Part shown: one piece after another, positions 12,901-24,500 of the stretch
Numbering within the stretch: the stretch's first letter is position 1
How the letters are laid out: each line of letters opens with the position of its first letter
Assembly (NCBI GenBank): GCA_029207755.1
Contig: JARCOQ010000003.1
Span: 2,506,759-2,570,758 of the forward strand
From: Chamaea fasciata
Lineage: Eukaryota > Chordata > Aves > Passeriformes > Sylviidae
Direction: 5' to 3'
Length of the DNA stretch: 64,000 nt
Position numbers and translations under genes: made by a program
The notes under the pieces: model-generated
The model's input: only the letters and a program-made list of their open reading frames with translations
Told to the model about the DNA's origin: nothing
Database searches by the model: none

Positions 12901-13361
12901 TGCATTCTCCCCCCCAAGTATTAATACTAATTTAAAGCACAAGTGGCATCAAAACTGCCAAAGCTGAGAAATTAGAGGCTACACTCTGACAGTTCTTTGC
13001 TTCTAATCAATTAGGTGACAACCTCACAGTTTTTTATTTGCATCTGAGACTTTCTCTTTGTGAGCCTGGCTGCTGGAATCCAAGTAAATGCAGGATCCTC
13101 TCTTACTGTCTAGTCTGAGACATCAATAGCTCCTTAATCAAGAAGCATAAAAATTCTCATACAAGTTTTAAGTACATGCAATGTTCACCTGCAAAATGCA
13201 AAAAACCAAACCCCCCAAAAAGCTGTATTTCCTTTCTTTCTTGTTTGTCTTATTCAATTTGAAATTTGGGGCAAATAATCTCCCCAAAGCTGCTAGTTGA
13301 AATTTTGTGATATTGAGCGTGACAAGAGAAGAGAGGTTTTCCTTATTTTAAGCTAGCCACT

Positions 13362-13605
13362 GTCTAATCAACTTTCTCATTAAAAAAATCTTTCTTATGT
13401 CCAATCTAAACCTGCGCTCTCCTTTTAAAACCATTCACCCTTGTCACGTCACTGCAGCCCTTGGTATAAAGTCTTCTGTCACTTTTCTTACAAAGCCCCC
13501 TCATAATATTGAAAAGCCAAAATAAAATCTCCCCAGAACTTTTTCTTCTCCAGGCTGAACAAGTCCAGCTCACTCACTCAGCCTGCCTTCGTAGGAAAAA
13601 TGTAA
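13362..13605 (-). mobile_element. Older CR1 LINE fragment, minus orientation
   Basis: Recognisable blocks on the plus strand include TTTCTTATGTCCAATCTAAA, CCATTCACCCTTGTCACGTC and TTCTTCTCCAGGCTGAACAA, followed by a CTCAGCCTGCCTTCGTAGGA-like end. These match the reverse complement of the CR1 3' region. It is more diverged than the copy at 56 kb and the 3' terminus is eroded. No coding capacity. Confidence 0.85.
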
Positions 13606-13980
13606 AACTGCTTTCTATCTTCTAATATGTAGAGTATTTTACAGCAACCACAGATATTCTCATGTAGAAGTATTTGGTAAGAACTGGTTTTAGAAGTGCA
13701 GAAAACAGATAAAGAATGGTAAAAAAAAAAAACCCAAAACCCATTAATCAATTAATGAAAAGTATTATTTACCTGCATGGAGCTTAACTTCACCACACTA
13801 AAGAATGAATTTATTTGGGACGACTTTCTTTGAAAATGTGAGATGCAAATTGACTTCAGCTACCCGGATTCAGCAAATTACATCAAAACACTGTTTTGCC
13901 TGTGCTGTGGATGAGTTTTTAAAACTCCATTTATTCTTTTAACAAGTCAGTACTCAAGCTCACAGTATTAAAAAGATCAG

Positions 13981-14075
13981 TGTTGTGGTTAATGCACAGG
14001 ACTGGGCATCAGACGATTTAGATTCTAGTCTTAACCCTGCCTCAGACTTCCCCTATGAGATCATCACTTACAATT
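13981..14075 (+). mobile_element. Degenerate MIR/CORE-SINE-like fragment
   Basis: TGTGGTTAATGCACAGGACT followed by a GGGCATCAGA-type box and a TTCTAGTCTTAACCCTGCCT stretch resembles the tRNA-related head of MIR elements (B-box region, then 'tctgcc'). It is ancient and diverged, and it is called by eye only. Confidence 0.5.
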
Positions 14076-16545
14076 ATCTTTTCAGAATTGGCATCTAATT
14101 TTGGATAACCCAGCTCTGCCTGCCAGGCTTTAATATCTGGAACCCAATTTTCAGAAAATGGTTTGATTCACTTCAGCTGGTATAAAAAGAACTCGAAATC
14201 TCTGGAACTCAGGTTCCTGAAACTCTGCAATTCCACTGGGTGCCATTTATATCTCTGAAAAGTGGCCTCAAAATGTTACCAGTGACGTAAGTGGAGAATT
14301 CAGATTTACTAATACCTTGCATCCACATGCCTAAACAACTACAAAATATTTAGGGCAATGGAGAACAGGGTCCAGAGAGAGCATCCAGGGGTTTCCCATG
14401 AAACACCTCATCTGCACATTTCACTGCTTCATCTGAAGGCCTCAGAAATTAAGCTGTTTCAAATAAGAAGCAAAGCTATGAAAGCAGATTTTCTTTACCA
14501 TAAAACTACTCGTGGCTCCTAAATTTTAGTGAAATCAGCACAAGTATATGCCCTGCACAGATCTGGGCTTTGTGACAAGCATCATCACATCTACCGTGGT
14601 CAAAATTCATGATGATTTGCAGTGCCTGAACTCTGTAAGATAACATTGTTTGAAGTTGAGTTTTAAAAGTTTTGAATGGCAGATGGGACATATGCTAGAG
14701 ACACGACATGAAATGGAATTTTTGTTTAATTTAAAACACAAAGTGACCTTTACAATGTGTTATGTTTATCTGGAAATGAGCCAACAAAAATAAAGGTTCA
14801 TACTCTGCACCCTGTGACGCTAAAAAAGAAAAAACATTTTCTCCACCCTCTGAAGAAACGCTTGTGAAAAATACCCAACAATAAAAACCTCTCCTCAGAG
14901 TATTTTAATTACAGCCAAATATCTCACTCAAGAATCCTCATGTAACCTACACTGGATCATACCATCTGTGTGAAGATGTTTTGCAATTATGCCAGTGCTT
15001 CCAGCTCAGATGACTCAGAATTGGGTGGCGTTTATAAGGGAGGAGAATCCAGACCCTTTTGTCCTTCACAGAAATCCAGGCCTGCTCAGCACTCTCGGCC
15101 TGGTGCAGTTTGACAACCAAATTGTCTTTTCTTAGCAGGAAAATCATCCTGCTTTGTCCCCCATGGCCACACTGTTTTTGGCACTTGGGTTGGCTCTGAT
15201 AACCAGGAAAAGTGAGATACTCAGGATCTGCTGAAGGTCAGAGTCCCTTAACTCTGATGAGGTAGTCACACAATGCTGAGGGTGTGTCTGCTGAGGGTTT
15301 ACCTGCCCTTTAAACCATGATCTATTCTGTTTTTAACTTACTACAGCCACAGTTTGATAAATCCAGAAAACCAAAAACGTGTTTAGTCAGGGGACACTTC
15401 TCTGGGAATATTTCTAGTCTTCTAGTTTTGGGAAAGCAATGAAATAAATCCAAGACAAAGGTAAACCGCCTCAATAAGAAACCAAAGAGATTATTGAGGA
15501 GAAAAGATTCATGCCAGTTTTCAGGTAGACTGTCTTTCTCCTGCCCTGCCAACACAACATTGGAACCAGCCTCATTCCATTCAGCATAGGAATGAGCAGG
15601 CCTCAGTTCCTCCAGCCAGCCAGAGTTTGCAAGTCCAAATTCCATAAACCTGCACTGGGAGAGAGCTCTATGGGGAGTGGAACCAAGGAACACACTGTTT
15701 GCTTTGCTGCAGGCAAGATATCACTGCACCCTCCTTTCTCTTCTATATTGAGCAGAGCTACAGGACAGCTGTTGCAATAACTCGTTTTCCCCTTTAATTC
15801 TGACTATTTCCTGCCTCTCTTTGTGGGTCTGCACATTAGGATAAGCACTTAATTGGCAAGTTCATAAAAGTCTATCAAACTCAGTATAAGGGAGAGGTAA
15901 TACCATCTCTGATAACACTCCGCTTAGTCATCATACTTTTATTATCTTCTATCATGTCTCGCTCACTCACAAAAGTCACAGCAAGCCACAACACCTTCTC
16001 CTGTTTGGAAACTGTGGACACTTCTCTGCATGGCTTTTCCTCCTACAGAAGCTGCTTTGTTCTTTTTTTAATCTTTAAAACAAGAAGTAATATCTCAGTT
16101 CAGCTAAATCAGTAAAAGAAGTTTTAAAGGAGATGTCTGTTCAAACCACATTGTATTTCCTCTCCTGCACTGTACATGACATTTAATAAATTACAAAAAA
16201 AAAATCTTTTATAGCTATCCAACAGTTGGTAGTAAGAACAGTGGTGAATTTATTGACTGTACCATGCAGGATGTAAGTTCTGGTACTTCTCGTACAGAAC
16301 CTGTATCCCTTTGATATGAAATCTTTATGCTGGGCTATAAACAGAAAATTAACCATTTATATTTGCCAGACTTCAGTATCACTATTTCTTGACAGGCTTT
16401 GATTACACTGTAAATTGTGATGGCAGTTATCAAACTCACCCTTTGCCATACAGCGTTTTCTTTAACCGATAGCCTTAAATTCCAACAGGAAAAGGCTCAT
16501 CTGATAAGTTACAAAAAAATTATTGAAAAACGAGTTTTAATATAT

Positions 16546-16583
16546 AACCTGTTATATGTAACAGGTTTTATATATATATATAT
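16546..16583 (+). repeat. Inverted repeat plus (TA)n
   Basis: AACCTGTTA-TATG-TAACAGGTT (16546-16567) is a perfect 9-bp inverted repeat with a 4-base loop, followed directly by alternating TA to about 16583. It is likely to extrude as a cruciform-type structure. Confidence 0.8.
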
Positions 16584-16872
16584 AAAAATATAATGCATTT
16601 AAGGATCTAGTGAATATCTAACCTCAGAAAGGTCAGTGAAGAAAGTTTGCTCCTTTTCCACTTCATCACTGCTGCGTTAAAACACAGTTTGCCTTGGAGC
16701 AGAGTAAATGTTGCCAGCACTGTACATGAGGAGGCACAGCTGAAGCATTCTGAAAAATAATTTGAGCCCAAAATGAAACATTTCTCACTCAGAGATTGCA
16801 GATGCTTCATCCATGAGTATGAGGTGGCATGGTACCATATCCAGCTCTGTGGGACTAAGGCACAGCCTGGTT

Positions 16873-16900
16873 AATTACCCAAAAAGAATTACCCAAAAAG
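16873..16900 (+). repeat. Perfect 14-bp tandem duplication
   Basis: AATTACCCAAAAAG occurs twice, head to tail, without mismatch. Confidence 0.9.
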
Positions 16901-18337
16901 TCCAACAGCAGAGTGGGAAACAAGGTGTAGTTCTCCCAGTGAGCCCTCTATGCTGGGTTCAACAAGCTGAAGGGTTTAAAACATCCAGATTAATTAGTTT
17001 TTCTGGACAAACAGCAGGCTTTTAACGCAATTGATTTATGCATCTGGCTTCAACCAGCGATGTTGAAATCGTGCCATGCTCTGAAAAGCAGATTAAAAGA
17101 AGATCATTAGTCATATGTGTATTAGAAAGCAATCTGTACCCAGGTAAAGCTGTGCAGAGTGACCAGGATGCCCTCCCATCACAGCTGCATGCCGCTGGAT
17201 TTTTAATCCATGTTTGTTTCCATAGCCTCTTCCTCCTACTAGGTATCACAACCCTCTCATTTCCTCATTCTCAATATCTGCATGTGATTCAAGTTTTTAA
17301 AAAAGTCAAATGTTACGGCCTGTATTCTGGTGTTTTTAAAAACTTCTGATTGTTCTCACTGTTCTGTAAAATTAAAGGTAGAAAAAAAGTTGCAACCATA
17401 AACATATACATCTATCCCTATGTGATAGGAGAAATGGGTTGAAGGTTTTTACTGGGTTTAAGACTTGATCTGAAAGGACCTGCCAGGTTCTGGAAGAATG
17501 GGTGTGGGGGGTCTTCACCAACATCAACCTTTGCAAGTTTGTCGCAGAGCAAATCACAGCCTGAATTTCTGAACTTTGGGGGGAAAATGCACAGACCTAA
17601 TAGACTTATGAGAACTCACTTCTCCACCCGGGCTGGGCTAACAGTTATTTTTAATGGTCATGCAATGCGTGATGAGGGTGGGGATCCATGTTCAAGGGGG
17701 AATATGTAATATGGGAAGGCTGCACCTAGGGAAAGGAGGAGCAGATAAACCCCACAGGAGAGTATGGCCCAGTGGGCTCTCTCTTAATTCGAATAAAGTT
17801 GATTTTTGCAGGATTACTCTGTTGCGGACATTGGCCTTTCACAGCGTGATTTTCCACACAAATATGTAACTCTCTTTAACTATACAACCCCCTTCGCGGT
17901 TATGCCGTGTGACACCTCATTGTAACAGGCTGCCGTTCGTAGGGAAAAACCTGTGAAAAAAACCTCCTCACTTCTCACGGGATGAGCAAGGGATGAAAAG
18001 TCAGGAGCAAACCTCAGGTTTTCCCCTCCATGCCACGAGCTGTTCTTCCGGGGATGCCGAGCTCTGGAATAACACAACACCCACGGCAGACAGAAGCTTT
18101 TGAGAGCTCCCTGAGCGAGCAGAGAGAGAGCAGGCGGGGAGGGCACGGCGTGACGGGGGACGGCGTGAGGGGGGGAAGGCGAGCGGCCCCTCGGGTGACC
18201 CATCCCCGCCAGGCCACCGGCAGGAGACCAACACAAAGCGGCCATGTGGGCAAGCTGGGGTGACTCGGCGAGGAGCGGGGCGCCTCGGAGGCGGGTTTGG
18301 GGCGGGGAAGCTTTGCCGGCCGTGTGGCGCCGCCGCC

Positions 18338-18472
18338 ATGGCAACGGGGGCGGGCGGCGGGCGGGCGGCGCGCGCTGACGGCTTCCGGCGTGCGGGCGGC
18401 GCGCTCGGGGGGCCCGGCGGAGGTCGGGGCGGTGCCGGTGGCGGTGTCGCGCTCGGTGTCGGTGCGGCGGCG
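18338..18472 (+). other. ACTR2: In-frame upstream start and possible N-terminal extension of ACTR2
   Basis: The ATG at 18338-18340 sits in GCCGCCATGG, a perfect Kozak context. It is exactly 45 codons upstream of, and in frame with, the canonical ATG, with no stop between. The encoded segment is Gly/Ala/Arg-rich and looks like translated GC-rich 5'UTR. It matters only if transcription begins upstream of 18338. Confidence 0.4.
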
Positions 18473-18520
18473 ATGGACACGCTGGGCAGGAAGGTGGTGG
18501 TGTGCGACAACGGCACCGGG
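18473..18520 (+). CDS. ACTR2: ACTR2 coding exon 1 (residues 1-16)
   Basis: Encodes [16 protein letters not shown], which carries the first phosphate-binding loop of the actin fold. It ends in phase 0 at a strong donor, GGG|GTGAGT. The exon sits inside the CpG island and reads open upstream, in frame, past 18338, so this exon alone does not prove which start is used. Confidence 0.95.
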
Positions 18521-21500
18521 GTGAGTTCTCTCCGCGTGCGGAGGGGGGAAGGGGAAGCCGGGAGACTCTCCCCCCCCCCCACCACGGAGCCGGGCCGGCT
18601 TCCTGCCGGCACCGCCCGCGGGCCGCGCCCGCCCGGCCCCGCCGCCGCCGCCGCCGCCGGGCCCGGCCGCCATCCCGCGGAATGAATGGGCGGCGGCCGG
18701 GCCCGGGGTGCCCGTGTTCCCCGAGCGGGGGGAGCGCCGGGCCTCTGCCGTGCCCGCCGCCATCCTCCCCGCCGCCTTCCTGGTGTTACCGGCGATATCC
18801 CGGTTGATCGGCGTGACCCGGGGGCCAGGCTCGCCGCGGCAGCGAGACAACGTTTTTGTTTTAGACAAAAAGGCCGATTTTTTTTTAAAAAAAAAAAATC
18901 TGAATGGGCGCATTATGCGTTGAGCAATCGGGATGCCTCCTGTGTCTTAGGGTAGGGAAATTTCGGGGTTTTAGTTGTTGGGTTTTGTTTATATTTTTCG
19001 TGTTTGTCTTTTTTTATTATTATTATTATTTTTTTTTTGGCAGCTGCTGTTCAAAATAGAGCATCGTCCTTTTCCTTAATACCTCTCTGACCTGCCGCGT
19101 CCTTCCAAATCGGCATTTTTTTTTTTAATGAAAGGATTTCTCCCCATCCTTTCCGCCTTTTCTGGCCTCCGTAAGGGTGCAGGCACCCGCTGGAAATCCA
19201 TCCTTTTGTCAGGCTTTTGGGAGGCACCTTGGCAGGAAGAGAGAAGGATACCATTTTAAAGCAGAAAGGAGATCAGATGCTATCGGTGGATATTTCCCCT
19301 TAGTAATTCTTTTTTTTTTTTGTAATATAGGGTTTCCCCTAGTAAAGCAATATTATCTGGAGACTTACCTTCACTGGTGGTACATTAGGATCTATTGAAT
19401 GGCAAACAAACCCCACAAGTTTTATTTGTTTTTTTAATATGGACACTTGCAATAAAGAGTCCTTATTTTTTTTAATAAACCTTGGAAAGAATAGTTGAGA
19501 CAAAGGGTGATGTTATTAGAGATTCAGCATCCTGAATTAAAGGGTTTTTCAGTGAGCATCTGGAGTTGTTAGGATGGTTCAGGAAGAAGAGCATCATATT
19601 TGACAGCTCAGGGATTTGACAGTTTTGATGTCTTTATTAACCCTTCATGCAGCAGAAATTATCTTTAGTAGGGCTTAGGGTTCAGAGCCTTTGGGCACTT
19701 CCTAAACTGTCATTTAGAAGAAAGGAAGAAGAAAAAATAGCTTTTTTATTTCTTGTATAGAAGCCGCTTTCTGCTTTGTTTGGGTTTGGTCTGAGATTTT
19801 TTTTTGTTGTCCCTGTTCTTTTTTCTTTAATATTCCTATAGCGAGGCCCAGATTTAAAAGGGATAATTCACAGCTCCATCCTTGATGTGGCAGTGATCAT
19901 TGGGTTGTAAAATATTCAGTGTATTGGGGCTGACAGCAGTGTTGTGCCTTGGCTGGTCTCAGGTGTGACACGGGGGGTAAAAACAATTGTTCCAATCGGA
20001 TTTTTTTACAACCTGGGGTATATTTGTGCCTGCTTGTTGATTCCAGATACGTAATTAATTGGATACATAATTTTTTTTCCCTCGTGCCTTGTAGCAGCAG
20101 GATGTAAATAACCACAAGAGTGGAAGGGGAGTTTATGGTGCCTGTGTCACTTCAGCTCCTGTGGTTTTTTTTGGGTGAGGGGAGCGGAGTGTCACAAGTA
20201 ATTGTTAAATCAGTCAGCTCAAAAATGTTTAGATTGATTGGGGATAATTGAACAAGGATTGGGGTAAAAAATTTTGGACAAAAAATCCCATTCAGTAGGA
20301 CTTTTTGAGTCTCAGCCGCATGTGGAGATATCAAGTTGTTCTATATCATTAAACCGATATTTTGATAGTAATATTTTTCCTATGTGACAAGAGATGTCTC
20401 ATTTTAGAGTTATTTCTGATGTCTCACACTTTAGAAGCGTGATTGAAATTAAATCTCTTTCCAGGTGTCAAAAATCTTATAGATAAAAAAAAAAAAGGAA
20501 GAATATCTTTGGAGAAAGCAGGTGAATTTTTAGCGTTAGGCTCGTCTTTGAAATTTGCTGCTCTTGTCAGGCTGCAGCTGGACTTTTGATGTGTCTTTGA
20601 GGAAGAGGTGAGCGACTTGAAGGAAGTTCTTGCTCCATGTGGTGTGGCAGGCAGGCAATGGCACCTCAGAGCTCTAAAACCTCAGGGGTGCATGTTCTTT
20701 TTGTCAGAGGCCAAATAGAAAAGTTACTTACTGCCCTGCGAAATTGCTGTAATTGCATTTAGGGGTTTTTTTTTATTATTATTTTGAGGGTTGCACCAGT
20801 GGAAAGGATCAAGCACGGAGATCTGATAAGAATTTTAATGTTCATTTTAAAACCAGTCACGTGAGGTGTTTGTGAGCTTCCTCATTCTTTTGGTTTGAAA
20901 GAACACTTCTACAGGCAAGTCCTTAGCGTTTGATGACTCAGTAGGAAGTGAAAGACACGGTGAAAAACCACAGTGAAATGGAGAAGAAACTATATATGGT
21001 AAAAATTCTTACATACGTGGTTTTGCACACAGGGAGGCTGAATAGATGTTCTTGGAACATTCTGAATGTGTGCAAAAAAAAAAACGAATGGTGCTGAAGC
21101 CCTTGCAGAAAGGGGTGAATTCACGGAGTGCTTGTGTTATTGTGGGGAGCAGGAGCATTGCACTGAAATTATTCAAGAATTGCTGTGAGGGCTGTGCACA
21201 GCGAGAGGTGGAAGAGAAACCAGAGTGCACTGTGCTTAAACTAGAGAGTTTCAAACTGAGAGTGTTTAATGTTGGGCCTTAGAAAAGAGAAGTTCTGCAG
21301 TTCATAACATTTACTTGAAGGTTTTGAAGGATTTCCTGTAAGGGACAGGAGGGAGAGGTATCTTAGGTTTCCTGTACCCCTTCAAAAAAAAATCTATAAG
21401 GATCCAAAATCTATTACTGTACAAATCTGTGCTTTTACTTGTTGGTGGTTTTACCAACTGTCATGTTTCTTCAGCCACGATGGGCAATGTTAGGTCATCA

Positions 21501-24500
21501 CAAACATACTGAATATTCAGGGTAATGTCGGGGGAATAATACTGCAGTGGGGATGCCCCCATTGATGGGGAAGCTGGCAAAGAAGGCTCACTTGGAAGGG
21601 GAAAATTCAAATTTGAAGGCAAGTTAAAATTCTGTCCCTTCTGTCTATGGCAGACTCTATCAAACTTTGTAAAATATAATTTTTAAGGCTCTCTGTTCCG
21701 GCCACACAAAGAGGTGGGAAACAGACTGTGAATTTCCAAGCTTAATCTCGCCAAATCTGGTTTTGATTGTGTTTTAGGCTGGTCGGAGAAATGACAAAGT
21801 GTTTTTAAAATCTAGGGTTTGTTAATTGCCGACACAGTTAATTTCCCAGGAAAGGTCTTAATGCAAAAAGAGGCTGGAAGTTACTATTCATATCAAAGAG
21901 CTGGAATTTTTTGTGGTTTTGTAGGTCAGCAGTTTTTAGGTCAGTGTAGTTGTACGTGATTCGGAGAGGTGTTTTAAAAGTTGGCCAAGAAATGCTGATT
22001 TTTTTGTGCAGCAGTTGTTTTGGTTGCAGACATCAGGGTTGCTTTATAAATACTGGGGGTTTAGGAGGGTTTAAAAGTTTGAGTAGTGGGGCTTCTGGAG
22101 GGGATGTTTCAGGAGGTTAAATTGTAAATATCTCTTTAGATATTACTTACCCTGTTGCTTCTGCTGCTCTGGTGTGTTCCGGTATGTGATCCACAAGTGC
22201 TTGTGGCTGCTCTTTGCTTTCTCACTGCAGCACTGCATTCCTGAATCTGTGCAACTCCTAGACACCTCTGGCCTTAGTATAACCAAAAAGAATTGGTAAA
22301 TACTTGCCTTTTCAGGGTATTCCTGGTTTGAAGTAGAATGAGTGAAGTGAGTTGTGTACACAGTGTCATTCTGCAGGGATGGGAGGGCGAGCGCTGAAGG
22401 AGTGAAAGAAACTGGGGTCACGAAAAAAACCAAAATAAAAATCCTTCCTCCCCTCTATTACCCCAGCTTGAATTAAAATATCTCTTGGCTCTTTCTCTGT
22501 CTCTCTAAATTGCTTTCCACAACAGGTGCCCCTTTTTTTACTGCGGTAAGGTGAATAATGAGGAGCAGCAGCACAAGTGACTTTTCATGTTCCCCTTAGT
22601 GTAATGACAGAATTCCTCTCAGCTGCAATTAGCTGTGCTCTTTGCTGGGATAATTGTTCCAGTGGCAGATCTTGCTTCAGAAAATCCAGGGAATATTTGG
22701 AAAACTCTAGCAGATGGCTTTTAATACAACCTGCAGGGGGTAATTACATTTTGGGACAGGGTCCCTGGGAGTCTGTGAATTGCCTGTTCTTGGAGGCTGG
22801 GTTACTGCTGCTGCACCTCAGTGGTTGGGTGATTTTGCAGATGAAAATTGGTTTTGTTCTGGTGTGTTAATACATATTCTTGATGCAAACTGTGCATCAG
22901 GAATAAAAGAGGAGTCTTCTCTCTCCTTCTCTCTCTTCTGTGTGAGCTGTGGGTGGAACATCAGAGTACAATACACGAAAATATCCTATCAAAATAGCAT
23001 AGCTGAAGAGCATACCTTGCGGATCCCCATGAATTAAGCTTGTAACTTCTTGCTGGCACGTTTAAAGTTCCCATTTTACAACTGAACTTCTTTCTCTAGT
23101 GACCCTATGGATTTTTAAACCGTTCAGTAAATTGGCATTGTTTTCTTGGTGTGTTTACTATCTTGGAACCCAGTGATATAAAGCTTCCTTTTGTATATAT
23201 TTGGGTAGCAAACACTCTTTCAGAGCCTCCTGTTTGATGTGAACTGCCATCATCTGAGCTTATGGTTGTGCTGTTGGTTTTAGAAGTGCTTACTGCAGAC
23301 TTTATCCTTAAGGGAAGCCCTCAAAATTGTGAGGCTTTGAGAAATCCATCTGAATTGCTCTCAAATTCACATTTGAGCACTTTTTACAGGAGTGTAAAAC
23401 TTGAATTCACAAGGTTTTCTGGCTTTTTCTGGTGTGTAATTCATTATGCTACTGTGTGCTCTAATTGGAGAGGTGATTTAATTAGGTTTCACTGGGTACT
23501 CATTATAAGGTGATCCATTACAAAATCACAGATTTCAGGTTGCTAGAGGACTTTTTAATAGAGTGGCAGGAGATCCAAATTCAGACACTGGACTCTTTTA
23601 CACCTTGCAACTTACACTTACTCATTTTAAACTGTTTCTCCAAAATCTGAGAGTCTTGATTCACAAAACATCCTGGGAAATACTTTTATTCAGTTTTAAA
23701 AATCTGTGCCTCATCTAAAATGTGTAAAATTGATTTGAAAGTATAAATCAAATTGGTTTCCAATGGGGCACATGCTCTTAAATTTGGACTTTTAATTTTT
23801 TTTTTTTTTTTACCCCAAACCAGGTTTCTATATGTAAACAGAAGTAATGTGTATTCTAATAAAATGATTTCTTCTTTTTCAGTTTGTGAAATGTGGCTAT
23901 GCAGGCTCGAATTTTCCAGAGCACATTTTTCCAGCTTTGGTTGGAAGACCCATTATAAGATCAACTGCTAAAGTAGGAAACATTGAAATCAAGGTAAATT
24001 TTTTTTGATTATTATTTCTTACTGACAGATAAAAACATGTAGGGCAGCTTTGGACTTGTGTAATGTTCGGAAACGTTTTGGTTTTGTGTTTTTTTTTTTT
24101 CCCTTAACCCTCTTTTATGCTGTTTCAGTATCTCTTGGTTCATTTCTGTATTGGATTTTAGCATGTCACAAACCACAAAGTTAAGAAGAGGGTAACCTAA
24201 AGCACTGGAGGCCTTCAGATAGTGCACCTGAGGAGGCAGCAGGTAGGGCACCAGTGGTTCTGGGCAAAAAGGGGCTTCAAATGCCAACGTGAAAACGGTG
24301 TCAAGATTAGAAGGCAGAAATCAGACAGAGGTGACTGACTGTCACCAAGCTGTTCCTGTGGGATTTTGAGACAATGCTGAAGAGCTGCTGGAGCTTCCAG
24401 GTTTTTCTGTATGGTTTGCTTCCTACTCAGAGTTGATCATGTGTGATCTTGTCTGAGATGTTGAGCCTTGGCTGTGTTTGCGTTTCATTGTTTCTCTGGT

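Larger units (their letters stand above)
9089..13361. other. Intergenic DNA with a candidate conserved element
   Basis: No gene recognised. It contains A tracts (11350-11366, 12225-12241) and, at about 12590-12900, a stretch rich in TAAT-type homeodomain core motifs. The small ORFs have no family resemblance. Confidence 0.6.
14076..18099. other. Intergenic DNA upstream of the ACTR2 promoter
   Basis: No gene recognised. It holds a perfect hairpin next to an AT microsatellite (16546-16583) and a 14-bp tandem duplication (16873-16900). The longest minus-strand ORF (15322-15693, 123 codons) lacks recognisable domains or a consistent gene context. Confidence 0.6.
18100..18850 (+). promoter_or_regulatory. 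ACTR2: CpG-island promoter of ACTR2
   Basis: This is the only long, dense CpG stretch in the window, and it covers coding exon 1 and the start of intron 1. No TATA box is visible. An Sp1-type GC box GGGGGCGGG lies at 18346-18354, and ETS/GABPA-like CTTCCGG sites lie at 18382-18388 and 18045-18051. This pattern is typical of housekeeping promoters with dispersed starts, so I infer transcription start sites within about 150 bp upstream of 18473. Long ORFs on both strands here reflect GC-rich, stop-poor DNA and are not genes. Confidence 0.85.

Noticed and set aside
15322..15693. Minus-strand ORF of 123 codons upstream of ACTR2
   Set aside because: No recognisable family, no codon-like conservation visible and no linked exons. 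Length is compatible with chance.
1..18100. Exons of RAB1A, the expected upstream neighbour
   Set aside because: None of the conserved RAB1A segments (P-loop GDSGVGKS, WDTAGQE, NKCDL) nor a second CpG island is seen. The gene must lie outside the window.
18338..18350. RFX X-box-like CCATGGCAAC in the promoter
   Set aside because: Only one half-site (GGCAAC) fits; the other half is part of the GCC-rich run.
18001..18913. Long minus-strand ORFs (299, 203 and 154 codons) over the ACTR2 promoter
   Set aside because: They overlap in different frames, are Pro/Arg/Ala-rich and arise from GC-rich, stop-poor CpG-island DNA.
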